NCBI RefSeq assembly: GCF_009873615.1
Contig: NZ_SSMG01000186.1
Span: forward strand, 1 to 46,710
Direction of reading: 5' to 3'
Origin: Photobacterium lucens
Lineage (GTDB): Bacteria > Pseudomonadota > Gammaproteobacteria > Enterobacterales > Vibrionaceae
Length of the DNA: 46,710 nt
In this document: positions 1 to 11,083 of the stretch, piece by piece
Layout of the letters: the number at the start of each line of letters is the position of its first letter
Position numbering within the stretch: position 1 is the stretch's first letter
Notes under the pieces: model-generated
The model's input: the letters and a program-made list of their open reading frames with translations, nothing else
Told to the model about the DNA's origin: nothing
Database searches by the model: none
Made by a program: the position numbers and the translations under genes

Positions 1-348
1 AAGTATCGATGTTTAAAACGAAAAATATTACTAATTACTCATTCTTTTGTTGTGTAATTAAATTACGTAAGTGCATACAAAAAGTATCGTTTTTAAAACA
101 AAGTATCTATTCCGAGTTATTTACTGCCTTTTGTTTTAATTTAGTGTTTTGAGTTTTTACTCTTATTTATTTAAGTTATTGTTTTTGTTGGTTTTTGTTG
201 TTTTTTGTTATTTTAAGATAGAAGGCATGGATTTGCTTTTTGCTATATGTTGCTGCAACGTAAAGAACAGGTTAAGCAATAATGCTTATAAAAAGCTCAC
301 TACGGCTTATTGATAAAAGTGGTGATTAAGTTACAAGGGTGGGGCGTT
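1..348 (+). promoter_or_regulatory. aceB upstream region, AT-rich, with short direct repeats
   Basis: No gene was found in these 348 bases. The region is very AT-rich. An octamer pair AAGTATCG...TTTAAAAC occurs at 1-19 and again at 82-99 with a one-base difference in spacing, and a third AAGTATC follows at 100-106. Positions 181-210 are three consecutive 10-mers of GTTTTTGTTG type. A ribosome binding site AAGGGTGGGG ends just before the aceB ATG at 349. No match to the E. coli IclR operator was recognised, so the control of the glyoxylate genes cannot be assigned. The promoter itself was not located. Confidence 0.4.
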
Positions 349-1962
349 ATGACAGATACAGCCGTTCAATCTAACTACCAAATGAAATTATCATTACAGC
401 AACCGCTTACAGAATCGCAGCGTGAGATTTTATCGGATGACGCATTACTTTTCTTAGAACGTTTGGTTGATCGTTTTGCTGAGCGTATTCCTTTGCTGCT
501 AGAAGATCGTGAACAGCGTCAGCGTCAGATTGATAGAGGTCAATTACCTGACTTTGATCCTGAAACAGAATCTATTCGTCAAGCTGAGTGGAAAATTCAA
601 AATATTCCTCAAGATTTACAAGACCGACGCGTGGAAATTACAGGCCCTGTTGATCGCAAGATGGTGATCAATGCGCTTAATGCCAATGTAAAAGTGTTCA
701 TGGCTGACTTTGAAGATTCTTTTGCACCAGCATGGAATGAAGTGATCGAAGGACAGCGTAATTTACGAGATGCAGTTAATGGCACCATTGATTATGTTAA
801 TCCAGCGAATGGCAAACATTATCAATTAGCCGATGATCCTGCGGTATTGATATGCCGAGTTCGAGGGTTACATTTACCCGAAAAGCATGTGCTGTGGAAT
901 GGTAAACCCATTCCAGGGGCGCTATTAGACTTTGCGCTGTACTTTTACCTCAATCAAAAAGCCTTATTAGCTAAAGGCAGTGGTCCATATTTCTATTTAC
1001 CAAAATTACAGGCATATCGAGAAGCGGCATGGTGGAGTGATGTATTTAGCTATACCGAAGATGAATTTGGATTAGCGCGAGGCACTATCAAAGCCACTGT
1101 GTTAATTGAAACACTGCCTGCTGTTTTTGAAATGGATGAGATCTTATTTAACCTAAAAGAGCACATTGTAGGGCTTAATTGTGGTCGTTGGGATTATATC
1201 TTTAGCTATATAAAAACCTTACGCCAATATCCAGATCGCATCTTACCTGATCGCCAAGTCGTAACAATGGAAAAGCCTTTTCTTAATGCGTACTCACGCT
1301 TGTTAGTTCGCACGTGTCATCGTCGTGGTGCTTTTGCTATGGGAGGGATGGCTGCCTTTATTCCATCTAAAGATCCACAGCGCCAAGCATGGGTATTAAA
1401 TAAAATTCAAACAGATAAAGCACTTGAGGCAAGTAATGGACACGATGGTACATGGGTTGCGCACCCAGGTCTTGCTGATACCGCATGTGGCGTATTTGAT
1501 CACGTACTCGGCGATCGTAAAAACCAATTAGATATTACCCGTGATAACGATGCGCCGATTACGGCAAATGAGTTATTAGCTCCTTGTGATGGTGAACGAA
1601 CAGAAGAGGGAATGCGTCACAATATTCGTGTCGCGGTGCAATACATTGAAGCATGGATTTCTGGTAATGGTTGTGTGCCAATTTACGGATTAATGGAAGA
1701 TGCGGCAACCGCTGAAATTTCCCGTGCCTCGATTTGGCAGTGGATCAAACATAAGCAAGCGTTATCAAACGGTAAAGTGGTCACTAAAGCGTTGTTTGAG
1801 CAAATGCTGGCTGAAGAAATGTTGGTCTTAAAAGAAGAGTTAGGTGGTGTTCGCTTTAATCAAGGACGCTTTGATGAAGCAGCTGAATTGATGGCGAAGC
1901 TGACCACAAGTGAAGAGTTAGAAAACTTCTTAACCTTACATGGTTATGAATATTTAAATTAA
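349..1962 (+). CDS. aceB: malate synthase A
   Basis: Condenses glyoxylate with acetyl-CoA to give malate, the second step of the glyoxylate bypass, in the cytoplasm. The 537-residue product matches the roughly 530-residue MSA class. Visible family blocks are VKVFMADFEDSFAPAW, LNCGRWDYIFSYIK and GLMEDAATAEISRASIWQW; the last carries the catalytic acid region. The reading frame extends upstream to a TTG at 310, but ATG 349 is preferred because it follows AAGGGTGGGG and begins MTDTAVQSN at the usual family position. aceA follows 133 bases downstream, so the two bypass enzymes are likely co-transcribed. No aceK (isocitrate dehydrogenase kinase) follows, unlike E. coli. Confidence 0.97.
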   Translation: MTDTAVQSNYQMKLSLQQPLTESQREILSDDALLFLERLVDRFAERIPLLLEDREQRQRQIDRGQLPDFDPETESIRQAEWKIQNIPQDLQDRRVEITGPVDRKMVINALNANVKVFMADFEDSFAPAWNEVIEGQRNLRDAVNGTIDYVNPANGKHYQLADDPAVLICRVRGLHLPEKHVLWNGKPIPGALLDFALYFYLNQKALLAKGSGPYFYLPKLQAYREAAWWSDVFSYTEDEFGLARGTIKATVLIETLPAVFEMDEILFNLKEHIVGLNCGRWDYIFSYIKTLRQYPDRILPDRQVVTMEKPFLNAYSRLLVRTCHRRGAFAMGGMAAFIPSKDPQRQAWVLNKIQTDKALEASNGHDGTWVAHPGLADTACGVFDHVLGDRKNQLDITRDNDAPITANELLAPCDGERTEEGMRHNIRVAVQYIEAWISGNGCVPIYGLMEDAATAEISRASIWQWIKHKQALSNGKVVTKALFEQMLAEEMLVLKEELGGVRFNQGRFDEAAELMAKLTTSEELENFLTLHGYEYLN

Positions 1963-2095
1963 GCGCCATAGCGTTTGTATAACTAAAGAGAATCCGAGGT
2001 AGTTGAGGGTCGCAGTACCAGATGTATGTTGAAAATTAGTATCAATTAACCGTCATACCAACGGATGAAAGCGGATAGATACGAGGGATACCATT

Positions 2096-3403
2096 ATGAC
2101 ATTAACACGCCAACAACAAATTGAAGCAATTGAAAAAGACTGGGCGGAAAACCCACGTTGGAAACATGTTAAGCGTACTTATAGTGCGGAAGAAGTCATT
2201 AATCTACGCGGCTCGTTTGCTCCAGCTAATACTATTGCTCAGCGTGGTGCTGACAAGTTATGGCAATTAGTTAATGGTGAAGCGAAAAAAGGGTATGTGA
2301 ATTGTTTGGGTGCATTAACAGGTGGCCAGGCTGTTCAGCAAGCAAAAGCCGGTATTGAAGCGATTTATTTATCAGGCTGGCAAGTGGCAGCTGATAATAA
2401 TACCGCATCGACTATGTATCCAGATCAGTCGTTGTACCCAGTAGATTCTGTGCCTGCTGTGGTGAAACGTATTAATAATTCTTTCCGCTGTGCCGATCAA
2501 ATTCAATGGGCGAATGGTGGTAACCCAGAAGACGGTGTTGATTATTTCTTACCGATTGTCGCTGATGCGGAAGCGGGTTTTGGTGGCGTACTTAATGCTT
2601 ATGAGCTTATGCGTAGCATGATTGAAGCAGGTGCTGCCGGTGTTCACTTTGAAGATCAGTTAGCGTCGGTGAAAAAATGTGGTCACATGGGCGGTAAGGT
2701 ACTTGTGCCTACTCAAGAAGCGGTGCAAAAGTTGGTCGCAGCTCGTTTAGCCGCTGATGTGGCTGGTACAACAACACTCGTGATCGCCCGTACTGATGCC
2801 AATGCTGCGGATTTATTAACGTCAGATTGCGACCCATATGATAAAGACTTCATTATTGGTGATCGTACTGCAGAAGGTTTCTACCGTGTCCGTGCTGGCA
2901 TCGATCAGGCGATTGCTCGTGGCTTAGCATACGCACCATACGCAGATTTAATCTGGTGTGAGACCGCGACCCCATGTTTAGAAGAAGCGCGCAAATTTGC
3001 TGAAGCGATCCATGCGCAATACCCAGATCAGTTACTGGCTTATAACTGTTCGCCATCGTTTAACTGGGAGAAAAATCTTGATGCTGAAACCATTGCTAAA
3101 TTCCAGCAAGAGCTTTCAGACATGGGCTATAAGTACCAGTTCATTACCTTAGCGGGTATTCATAATATGTGGTTTAACATGTTTGAATTAGCACATGCTT
3201 ACGCGCAAGGTGAGGGGATGCGTCACTACGTTGAGAAAGTACAACGTCCTGAATTTGAGGCTGCAGAGAAAGGCTATACCTTTGTTGCGCATCAGCAAGA
3301 AGTGGGAACGGGCTATTTCGATACCATGACTAATACGATTCAAGGCGGTAATTCTTCAGTAACAGCACTGACTGGCTCTACAGAAGAAGATCAATTTAAG
3401 TAA
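2096..3403 (+). CDS. aceA: isocitrate lyase
   Basis: Splits isocitrate into glyoxylate and succinate, the first step of the glyoxylate bypass used for growth on acetate or fatty acids. The 435-residue length equals the E. coli class. The signature KKCGHMGGK with its catalytic Cys is present. [13 protein letters not shown] and the metal-site block [10 protein letters not shown] are also readable. The start ATG follows CGAGGGA at normal spacing. It lies downstream of aceB on the same strand and is followed by a strong terminator at 3535-3559, which closes the pair. Confidence 0.97.
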   Translation: MTLTRQQQIEAIEKDWAENPRWKHVKRTYSAEEVINLRGSFAPANTIAQRGADKLWQLVNGEAKKGYVNCLGALTGGQAVQQAKAGIEAIYLSGWQVAADNNTASTMYPDQSLYPVDSVPAVVKRINNSFRCADQIQWANGGNPEDGVDYFLPIVADAEAGFGGVLNAYELMRSMIEAGAAGVHFEDQLASVKKCGHMGGKVLVPTQEAVQKLVAARLAADVAGTTTLVIARTDANAADLLTSDCDPYDKDFIIGDRTAEGFYRVRAGIDQAIARGLAYAPYADLIWCETATPCLEEARKFAEAIHAQYPDQLLAYNCSPSFNWEKNLDAETIAKFQQELSDMGYKYQFITLAGIHNMWFNMFELAHAYAQGEGMRHYVEKVQRPEFEAAEKGYTFVAHQQEVGTGYFDTMTNTIQGGNSSVTALTGSTEEDQFK

Positions 3404-3534
3404 TTAAGCTGCATCGCAATGAATAATATTTTTAAGATAACGTGTTTACTAACTATCCTAGCAAAGTGTTGTTATCAGCAGTACTTAAGTATGGGCCGCA
3501 GCTTTAAATGAGTACTGACTATTACGTTATCATC

Positions 3535-3559
3535 GGGGAGCATGACGCTCCCCTTTTTT
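3535..3559 (+). terminator. rho-independent terminator of aceBA
   Basis: A perfect 7-bp stem GGGGAGC / GCTCCCC with a 5-base loop (ATGAC) is followed by six T residues. It ends the rightward aceB-aceA transcript. The T run overlaps the last codon of the converging CBS gene, so the terminator is packed against the neighbouring stop codon. There is no T run on the opposite strand. Confidence 0.9.
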
Positions 3560-4019
3560 ATTCGTCTAACATCTCGAAGTCAGACTCAATAGGATCAACT
3601 TCTTCCAGTGTTTCTATTAATGTAATCGCAATCGCGACAAAGTCTGAATCTGTGATAATACCGACCAGTTTTTTCTCTTTTACTACAGGTAAACAGCCTA
3701 TTTTATGTTTTTGCATATACAGTGCGGCTTGTTTTAATCCTGCACGATAATCAACACTCATTACTTTTGTGTTCATTGAATGATCAAGTAAAACATCCAG
3801 TGTTGAGGATAGCGGGTTTTCGATAATAGATTTGAGATTTGAATCTTGAGCGGAAAGAATATCACGCTGGCTAACGAGTCCTATCAATTCATTATTATGA
3901 TCAGTAATAGGAATATGACGAATAGATAAATTCTCCATCATTTCCTTTGCATCCAGCAAAGTATCATTGCGTGATAAGGTTCGAGGTTGGGGTGTCATCA
4001 TATCAGCAACAGTGAACAT
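3558..4019 (-). CDS. two-CBS-domain protein
   Basis: A 153-residue protein made almost only of a tandem CBS (Bateman) module. The first CBS spans about residues 5-60 (VADMMTPQPRTLSRNDTLLDA ... GLVSQRDIL, shortened here) and the second about 80-140 (MNTKVMSVDYRAGL ... LVGIITDSDF). CBS pairs usually bind adenosine nucleotides or S-adenosylmethionine and act as regulatory sensors; the ligand here is unknown. An upstream ATG at 4031 is in frame, but GGAGG lies inside those first codons, so ATG 4019, five bases after it, is the likely start. The gene is monocistronic and converges on aceA. Its target cannot be inferred. Confidence 0.88.
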   Translation of the reverse strand: MFTVADMMTPQPRTLSRNDTLLDAKEMMENLSIRHIPITDHNNELIGLVSQRDILSAQDSNLKSIIENPLSSTLDVLLDHSMNTKVMSVDYRAGLKQAALYMQKHKIGCLPVVKEKKLVGIITDSDFVAIAITLIETLEEVDPIESDFEMLDE

Positions 4020-4238
4020 ATTAACCTCCATGCAAGTGCGGTTAAAACAGCAAATAGACGAGTAATTTGCTTATCTTTTCTTCAATATATCGAATTGCGT
4101 TGCAAAAACGCATGATGAATATCAAATATTTCAATATATTCTATGTGGATATTGCTTGGGTTAAGTGGAAGTGATGAGCGTTCGTTTTAATGGTTTAGCG
4201 AAAATTATCCATTTTAATCGAGTGAAATAACAGTTGGC

Positions 4239-4269
4239 TTCGCATCTTGGGGGAAGTTAAGTATATAAT
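4239..4269 (+). promoter_or_regulatory. candidate sigma70 promoter of queA
   Basis: A perfect -10 hexamer TATAAT lies at 4264-4269, 31 bases before the queA ATG. The matching -35 is weak: TTCGCA at 4239-4244 with a 19-base spacer is the best I see. It would start the queA-tgt-yajC-secDF transcript. Confidence 0.45.
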
Positions 4270-4300
4270 GCCCGCTTGCTGTGATTTAGGGCGTAATACA

Positions 4301-5353
4301 ATGCAAGTTTCAGATTTTGATTTTGAACTACCAGACGAGTTAATTGCTCGTTATCCTCAACCAGAACGTACCGCAAGCCGTTTACTACAAATGACGGGTA
4401 ATACGGGTGAGTTAGCACATAAATGCTTTAAAGATGTGTTAGATCTTGTGCAACCGGGCGATTTACTTGTATTTAATAATACTCGAGTGATCCCTGCGCG
4501 TATGTTTGGGCATAAGGCGTCGGGTGGCAAAATTGAAGTGCTAGTTGAGCGCATGCTTGATGACAAATCTATTTTGGCTCACGTTCGTGCTTCTAAGCCG
4601 CCAAAGCCTGGTAATGAGCTATTGTTGGGTGAAAATGGTGAATTCTCAGCTGAGATGGTTGCACGTCATGATGCACTGTTTGAAATTCGCTTTAACAGCG
4701 ATAAAACAGTACTAGAGATCCTTGATATCGTCGGTCACATGCCATTACCGCCTTACATTGATCGTCCTGATGAAGATGCAGACAAAGAGCGTTACCAAAC
4801 GGTTTATAATGCAAAGCCGGGTGCAGTAGCTGCACCAACGGCGGGTTTACACTTTGACGATAAGTTAATGGCTGATCTGAAAGCAAAAGGTGTTAACTTT
4901 GCGTTTGTGACCTTGCATGTTGGCGCAGGTACATTCCAGCCAGTACGTGTGGATGACATCAATGATCACCACATGCACTCAGAATATGTAGAAGTACCTG
5001 AAGATGTAGTCGCTGCAGTTAATGAAACGCGTGCTAACGGTGGTCGTGTTATTGCTGTGGGGACAACATCAGTGCGTTCTTTAGAAAGTGCTGCACAAGA
5101 TGCATTAAAGAAAGGTACTGAATTTAAGCCATTCTTTGGTGATACTGATATCTTTATCTTCCCTGGTTATCAGTTCCAGTTAGTGGATGTATTAATTACT
5201 AATTTCCACTTACCAGAATCAACCCTAATTATGTTAGTTAGCGCTTTTGCTGGCTATGAAAATACCATGAATGCCTATCATGAAGCAGTGGCAAATAAGT
5301 ACCGCTTCTTCAGTTATGGTGATTCAATGTTCATTACTCGTAAAGACGCGTAA
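4301..5353 (+). CDS. queA: S-adenosylmethionine:tRNA ribosyltransferase-isomerase
   Basis: Transfers and isomerises the ribosyl group of SAM onto 7-aminomethyl-7-deazaguanine in tRNA, giving epoxyqueuosine; it is the step after Tgt. The 350-residue product begins [19 protein letters not shown], the standard family N-terminus. It contains [39 protein letters not shown] and [11 protein letters not shown]. The frame is open upstream to 4247, but ATG 4301 fits the family start. It is followed by tgt, the preceding enzyme of the pathway, after a 288-base gap. Confidence 0.96.
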   Translation: MQVSDFDFELPDELIARYPQPERTASRLLQMTGNTGELAHKCFKDVLDLVQPGDLLVFNNTRVIPARMFGHKASGGKIEVLVERMLDDKSILAHVRASKPPKPGNELLLGENGEFSAEMVARHDALFEIRFNSDKTVLEILDIVGHMPLPPYIDRPDEDADKERYQTVYNAKPGAVAAPTAGLHFDDKLMADLKAKGVNFAFVTLHVGAGTFQPVRVDDINDHHMHSEYVEVPEDVVAAVNETRANGGRVIAVGTTSVRSLESAAQDALKKGTEFKPFFGDTDIFIFPGYQFQLVDVLITNFHLPESTLIMLVSAFAGYENTMNAYHEAVANKYRFFSYGDSMFITRKDA

Positions 5354-5392
5354 AACCCGATAGTTTAACGCTTGTTATAACGAGTAAAGATT

Positions 5393-5427
5393 AAGGCTGC
5401 TTTTTGTTACAATTGCAGCCTTTGTTG
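5393..5427 (+). terminator. weak terminator-like hairpin after queA
   Basis: An 8-bp inverted repeat AAGGCTGC / GCAGCCTT (5393-5400, 5415-5422) with a 14-base loop is followed by the T-rich TTGTTGTGT. It could attenuate transcription from queA into tgt. The T run is poor, so read-through is likely. Confidence 0.45.
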
Positions 5428-5599
5428 TGTCTGTAGCTTAGTATAAATTCTGTTATATAACCCAGTCACAGCATGACGTTCTTCCGCTACGCTTTAGTTA
5501 ATCTTGTAATTAATGTAGCTAAAGCTAAGCTGGCAATCATCGTTATCATGATTGTTTATGTGGTTTCTCAGCATGTGCTGGTGGAGCTAGGTCCTGTAA

Positions 5600-6766
<1,167 letters not shown>

Positions 6767-6781
6767 ACGAGGACGTTATTA

Positions 6782-7117
6782 ATGAGTTTATTTATCTCAC
6801 AAGCACACGCAGCAGCAGAAGGTGCCCCTCAAGGCGGTAGCATGCAGCTATTCATCATGCTTGGTCTATTCGCTGTTATTTTTTACTTCATGATTTACCG
6901 TCCACAAGCTAAGCGTGTGAAAGAGCACAAAGCGCTGATGAGCTCAATGGGCAAAGGCGATGAAGTAATGACTAACGGTGGTCTACTTGGCCGTATCACT
7001 AAAGTTTCTGCTGACAGTGATTACATTGTTATTGCGCTAAATAACAATACTGAAGTAACAATCAAGAAAGATTTCGTTACAGCAGTTCTGCCAAAAGGCA
7101 CTATGCAGTCTCTTTAA
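6782..7117 (+). CDS. yajC: Sec translocon accessory subunit YajC
   Basis: A 111-residue inner-membrane protein that associates with SecDF and YidC at the SecYEG channel. One membrane helix is visible at about residues 22-38 (QLFIMLGLFAVIFYFMIYRP), followed by the RPQAKRVKEHK motif and a small soluble domain (MGKGDEVMTNGGLLGRITKV). A GAGGACG ribosome binding site precedes the ATG. It sits 15 bases after tgt and 40 before secD, in the conserved order. Confidence 0.95.
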   Translation: MSLFISQAHAAAEGAPQGGSMQLFIMLGLFAVIFYFMIYRPQAKRVKEHKALMSSMGKGDEVMTNGGLLGRITKVSADSDYIVIALNNNTEVTIKKDFVTAVLPKGTMQSL

Positions 7118-7157
7118 TTCTGCAAAAATAAAACATTCGCTTTGAAGGATCATAGCA

Positions 7158-9011
7158 GTGCTTAACCGATACCCCCTATGGAAGAACCTGATGGTGTTGT
7201 TCGCACTTATCATTGGTTTGCTTTACGCACTTCCTAACGTGTACGGTGAAGATCCAGCGATTCAAATCACCGGGGCGCGCGGCGCCTCGGTTGATATGAG
7301 CGCTCTGGATACCGTTACCGAAGATTTAAAAAAGAACAATATCCCTTACAAGTCAGCTGTTTTTGAAAATGGCTCTGTACTTGTCCGCTTCAATGATACT
7401 GATACTCAAATCAGTGCCCGCGATATCCTTAATAGTGAATTAGGTAAAGACTACGTTGTAGCGCTAAATCTTGCCGCTTCCACTCCTTCATGGCTTGAGT
7501 CTATTGGTGCGACACCAATGAAATTAGGTCTGGATTTACGTGGTGGTGTTCACTTCTTAATGGAAGTTGATATGGACGCAGCAATGGAAAAACTTCTTGG
7601 TCAGCAAGAAGAAACGTTCCGTACGGAGCTGCGTGAGGAAAAAATTCGCTACCGTGCAATCAGTAAAACGAAAGACAGCGTTCAAGTTCGCCTGCGTGAT
7701 GAAGCGCAATTAGAACAAGCTGAACTAGCGTTAGAAAAATTGCATCCTGATATGGTGTTCACTACCAGTGAAACAAATGGTCGTTTTGTATTAACGGCTA
7801 AATTTACTGAAGAGCGCTTACAGGAAATCCGTAATTATGCTGTTGACCAAAACATCACCATTTTACGTAACCGTGTAAATGAACTAGGTGTGGCAGAACC
7901 ACTGGTACAGCGTCAAGGCGCAAACCGTATTGTGGTTGAGCTACCGGGTGTTCAAGACACGGCACGTGCAAAAGAAATTTTAGGTGCAACAGCAACCCTT
8001 GAGTTCCGTGAAGTAGACAGTAGTGCTGATTTAGCTGCCGCTGCTGCAGGTCGTGTACCTGCGGGTAGTGAAGTGAAGATGACACGTGATGGTCGCCCTG
8101 CGGTACTGAAAAAACGTGTGATCCTAGCGGGTTCTCACATTACCGATGCAAGCTCAAGTGCTGATGAATATGGTCGCCCACAGGTGAATATCTCGCTAGA
8201 TACCGAAGGTGGTAGCAAGATGACAGCGTTCTCAAAGAACAATGTCGGTAAGCTGATGGCAACGGTATTTACTGAGTATAAAGACAGCGGTAAACGTGGT
8301 CCTGACGGTAAAGTGATCCTTGAGAAACATGAAGAGGTTATCAACCAAGCAACGATTCAATCGGCACTTGGTCGTAACTTCCGTATCACAGGTATCGACT
8401 CACAAGCAGAAGCGCATAACTTGTCGCTATTGCTTCGTGCTGGAGCCTTGATTGCACCAATCTCAATTGTTGAAGAACGTACCATTGGTCCATCAATGGG
8501 TCAGCAAAACATTGATATGGGTGTACAAGCGTGTATCTGGGGTATGGTGGCGGTAATGCTATTTACTCTGCTTTACTACCGTGGTTTTGGCTTGATCGCA
8601 AACCTTGCACTAATAATGAACTTGGTATTGATTATCGGTGTTATGTCGATGATCCCAGGGGCTACCATGACCTTACCGGGTATCGCCGGCATTGTATTAA
8701 CCGTCGGTATGGCAGTTGATGCGAACGTGCTGATCTTTGAACGTATTCGTGAAGAATTACGTGAAGGTCGCAGTCCACAACAAGCTATTCAGCAAGGTTA
8801 TGGTAATGCATTTAGCACCATTGCCGATGCGAACATTACGACCTTGATTACCGCAATTATTCTATTTGCTGTAGGTACTGGTGCGATCAAAGGTTTTGCC
8901 GTGACATTATCGATTGGTATTTTGACTTCGATGTTCACAGCGATTGTTGGCACTCGTGCCGTAGTTAACTTGATCTACGGCGGTAAACGCGTAGATAAGT
9001 TGTCGATTTAA
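7158..9011 (+). CDS. secD: protein translocase subunit SecD
   Basis: Inner-membrane RND-type subunit that uses the proton gradient to pull exported proteins through SecYEG from the periplasmic side. The 617-residue product has an N-terminal helix ([17 protein letters not shown]), the [10 protein letters not shown] motif, a large periplasmic domain, and a C-terminal block of five helices with [19 protein letters not shown]. The start is GTG with AAGGA eight bases upstream. secF follows 12 bases after the stop. Confidence 0.97.
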   Translation: MLNRYPLWKNLMVLFALIIGLLYALPNVYGEDPAIQITGARGASVDMSALDTVTEDLKKNNIPYKSAVFENGSVLVRFNDTDTQISARDILNSELGKDYVVALNLAASTPSWLESIGATPMKLGLDLRGGVHFLMEVDMDAAMEKLLGQQEETFRTELREEKIRYRAISKTKDSVQVRLRDEAQLEQAELALEKLHPDMVFTTSETNGRFVLTAKFTEERLQEIRNYAVDQNITILRNRVNELGVAEPLVQRQGANRIVVELPGVQDTARAKEILGATATLEFREVDSSADLAAAAAGRVPAGSEVKMTRDGRPAVLKKRVILAGSHITDASSSADEYGRPQVNISLDTEGGSKMTAFSKNNVGKLMATVFTEYKDSGKRGPDGKVILEKHEEVINQATIQSALGRNFRITGIDSQAEAHNLSLLLRAGALIAPISIVEERTIGPSMGQQNIDMGVQACIWGMVAVMLFTLLYYRGFGLIANLALIMNLVLIIGVMSMIPGATMTLPGIAGIVLTVGMAVDANVLIFERIREELREGRSPQQAIQQGYGNAFSTIADANITTLITAIILFAVGTGAIKGFAVTLSIGILTSMFTAIVGTRAVVNLIYGGKRVDKLSI

Positions 9012-9023
9012 GAGGACGCAGAC

Positions 9024-9971
9024 ATGAGACAAATATTGAATGCGGACAAAGTCGTCGACTTTATGCGTTGGTCAAAAGTTGCTTTTGTGTTCTCGCTATT
9101 AATGATCGCAGGATCCATTGGTACGATTGCAACAAAAGGGCTTAACTGGGGCTTAGACTTTACTGGCGGTACGCTAATTGAAGTGAGTTTCAAAGAGCCT
9201 GCTAATTTACCTTTGATCCGTGAATCATTAGAGAAAGCGGGATTTGGTGATGCCGTTGTACAGAACTTTGGTACAGCGCGTGATGTCATGGTGCGTTTAC
9301 AACCGCGTGATGATGTTAAAGGTGAAGTGTTAGGTAACCAAATCATCGATGCTTTAAAACAAGGTACTGCGCAATCTGTTGAAATGCGTCGTATTGAGTT
9401 CGTTGGTCCGAATGTGGGCGATGAACTAGCTGAAGCGGGTGGTATGGCAATTCTGATTGCATTGCTATGTATCTTACTTTACGTGTCATTGCGTTTTGAA
9501 TGGCGTTTAGCTGCAGGTGCGGTAATGTCATTGGCGCACGATATCATCATTACTGTTGGTATCTTCTCTCTATTACAAGTAGAAGTTGATCTAACGATCG
9601 TGGCGGCGTTACTTACCGTTGTCGGTTACTCATTGAACGATACTATCGTTGTCTTTGACCGTATCCGTGAAAACTTCCGTAAGATGCGTAAAGAAAGCCC
9701 AGCTGAAATCATGAATAATTCGATTTCACAAACATTGAGCCGTACCTTGATCACATCGGGTACCACTTTGTTTGTAGTTATTGCCTTGTTCGTATTAGGC
9801 GGCAGCATGATCCACGGCTTTGCATTGGCGTTATTGATCGGTATTACTATCGGTACTTACTCTTCAATTTACGTTGCATCAGCACTAGCGCTTAAACTGG
9901 GTATTACCCGTGAGCACTTGATGCCAACGCCAGTTGAAAAAGAAGGTGAGGAATTTGATGCAATGCCATAA
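9024..9971 (+). CDS. secF: protein translocase subunit SecF
   Basis: Partner of SecD in the SecDF-YajC export complex. The 315-residue product has an N-terminal helix, the GLDFTGGTLIEV motif, and helices with SLNDTIVVFDRIRENFR and GSMIHGFALALLIGI. AGAGGACG overlaps the secD stop and serves as ribosome binding site. It is the last gene of the queA-secF run and is closed by the terminator at 9994-10024. Confidence 0.97.
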   Translation: MRQILNADKVVDFMRWSKVAFVFSLLMIAGSIGTIATKGLNWGLDFTGGTLIEVSFKEPANLPLIRESLEKAGFGDAVVQNFGTARDVMVRLQPRDDVKGEVLGNQIIDALKQGTAQSVEMRRIEFVGPNVGDELAEAGGMAILIALLCILLYVSLRFEWRLAAGAVMSLAHDIIITVGIFSLLQVEVDLTIVAALLTVVGYSLNDTIVVFDRIRENFRKMRKESPAEIMNNSISQTLSRTLITSGTTLFVVIALFVLGGSMIHGFALALLIGITIGTYSSIYVASALALKLGITREHLMPTPVEKEGEEFDAMP

Positions 9972-9993
9972 TGGGTAAGCATCAATTCAGACT

Positions 9994-10024
9994 AAAAAAG
10001 GATCGCATAAGCGATCCTTTTTTT
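9994..10024. terminator. bidirectional terminator between secF and the DUF535 gene
   Basis: GGATCGC / GCGATCC (10000-10006, 10011-10017) with a 4-base loop is flanked by six A residues on the left and seven T residues on the right. It can therefore act in both directions for the converging secF and DUF535 transcripts. Confidence 0.92.
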
Positions 10025-10025
10025 A

Positions 10026-10952
10026 TTATTTTAAAGCGATGGTTTGTTGAATCTCAGTTTTGACTTGATCCAGCCATTCATAACGTCGGCGATACATTGC
10101 ACGCTTAGGACGTGAAATATCTTCAGGATCTCGACGTACATCTTCCATCGGTAATTGATAAAAATGTTCATCGTATTCTGTACCACTTAATGCTTCCCAA
10201 TGGCGGTTATAGTCTGTTTTGATCCTTGAATTACCGTATTTTTTAGATTTATAACGTTTGGCGCAATAGGTATGGGACTCGTTTTTGATCGCTAATAAAT
10301 GATCGATATGCCAGCAGTTGGCAATAAACGTCATCATTTTTATCATCAAATCTTTTGGCCGTTGCCCATGTAGTGTTTTTGTGAGTCTTTTTATTTTAAG
10401 GTTGTTTTCGTCGTTACTCGCAGGACCTTGTAACCCACCTATAATGATACTCCGTCTATCGTCCTGATTATTCACGATAAACGTTACGGTATAAAAGTTA
10501 TTACCTTTGGCATCAAACAAGACTAAGCAAAGCTCGCCTTCTTTTTGGTAACGGCCATCAAAGGTTAAATTAAGGGAGTATTCTTCATCATCAACAATGA
10601 ATGAAGTTAATTTCAACCCATTATGATTGGCGAAAATACGCTCTTTTGTAGCTGATGGTAATTCATTAGAAATGAACTGATAGTGCTGAGTAATAAACGT
10701 TACACGCTGGCTAGGTGCAGCGGTATTTGTTATGTAAGGACGAAAAGGTTTTTCAATGAAACGGTTGTGTCTTTTACATAATGTATTGAGTAATGTTGGT
10801 TCAATACCATAAACGAGTTTTTGAAGTGATGACTTATAGAAAAGACTGCGAGCGATAAACTTCAGTCGATAATGCCAAAGTGGATTATATTTTTCTGCCA
10901 GTTCAGGGGGATAAACTTCAGTCGATAATTGGCGAAGAGATAGATTATTCAT
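10026..10952 (-). CDS. VirK/YbjX family (DUF535) protein
   Basis: A 308-residue cytoplasmic-looking protein without signal peptide or membrane helix. The family is recognised from the block IIGGLQGP, the run RPKDLMIKMMTFIANCW, and the C-terminal YNRHWEALSG. Members include VirK and YbjX of enteric bacteria, linked to envelope stress and antimicrobial-peptide tolerance, but the biochemical activity is unknown. It lies between secF and suhB, with terminators on both sides, so it is probably a single-gene unit. The ribosome binding site before the ATG is weak (AAAGAATT). Confidence 0.85.
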   Translation of the reverse strand: MNNLSLRQLSTEVYPPELAEKYNPLWHYRLKFIARSLFYKSSLQKLVYGIEPTLLNTLCKRHNRFIEKPFRPYITNTAAPSQRVTFITQHYQFISNELPSATKERIFANHNGLKLTSFIVDDEEYSLNLTFDGRYQKEGELCLVLFDAKGNNFYTVTFIVNNQDDRRSIIIGGLQGPASNDENNLKIKRLTKTLHGQRPKDLMIKMMTFIANCWHIDHLLAIKNESHTYCAKRYKSKKYGNSRIKTDYNRHWEALSGTEYDEHFYQLPMEDVRRDPEDISRPKRAMYRRRYEWLDQVKTEIQQTIALK

Positions 10953-11026
10953 AATTCTTTATAGGTATATTTATTGCTATAAAGTAATTATATGGTAACT
11001 AACAAAGTTTTGACATAGAGATAAAT

Positions 11027-11060
11027 AAAACGCCCTGCTGAAACTCAGCAGGGCGTTTTT
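11027..11060. terminator. terminator after suhB
   Basis: A perfect 10-bp stem CGCCCTGCTG / CAGCAGGGCG (11031-11040, 11046-11055) has loop AAACT. On the leftward strand it is followed by TTTTATTTAT, ending the suhB transcript 24 bases after its stop. Five T residues on the other side make it symmetric. Confidence 0.9.
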
Positions 11061-11083
11061 AATCTTACTGGATAACTAAATGA

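Noticed and set aside
227-313. 28-codon ORF (MDLLFAICCC...) upstream of aceB
   Set aside because: GAAGG is only one base from the ATG, too close to work, and the codon content is not protein-like.
3419-3508. 30-codon ORF (MNNIFKITCLLTILAK...) after aceA
   Set aside because: No ribosome binding site; lies between the aceA stop and its terminator and shows no other support.
3508-3750. 80-codon rightward frame over the CBS gene
   Set aside because: It starts in the aceA terminator region and is antisense to a clear CBS-domain protein.
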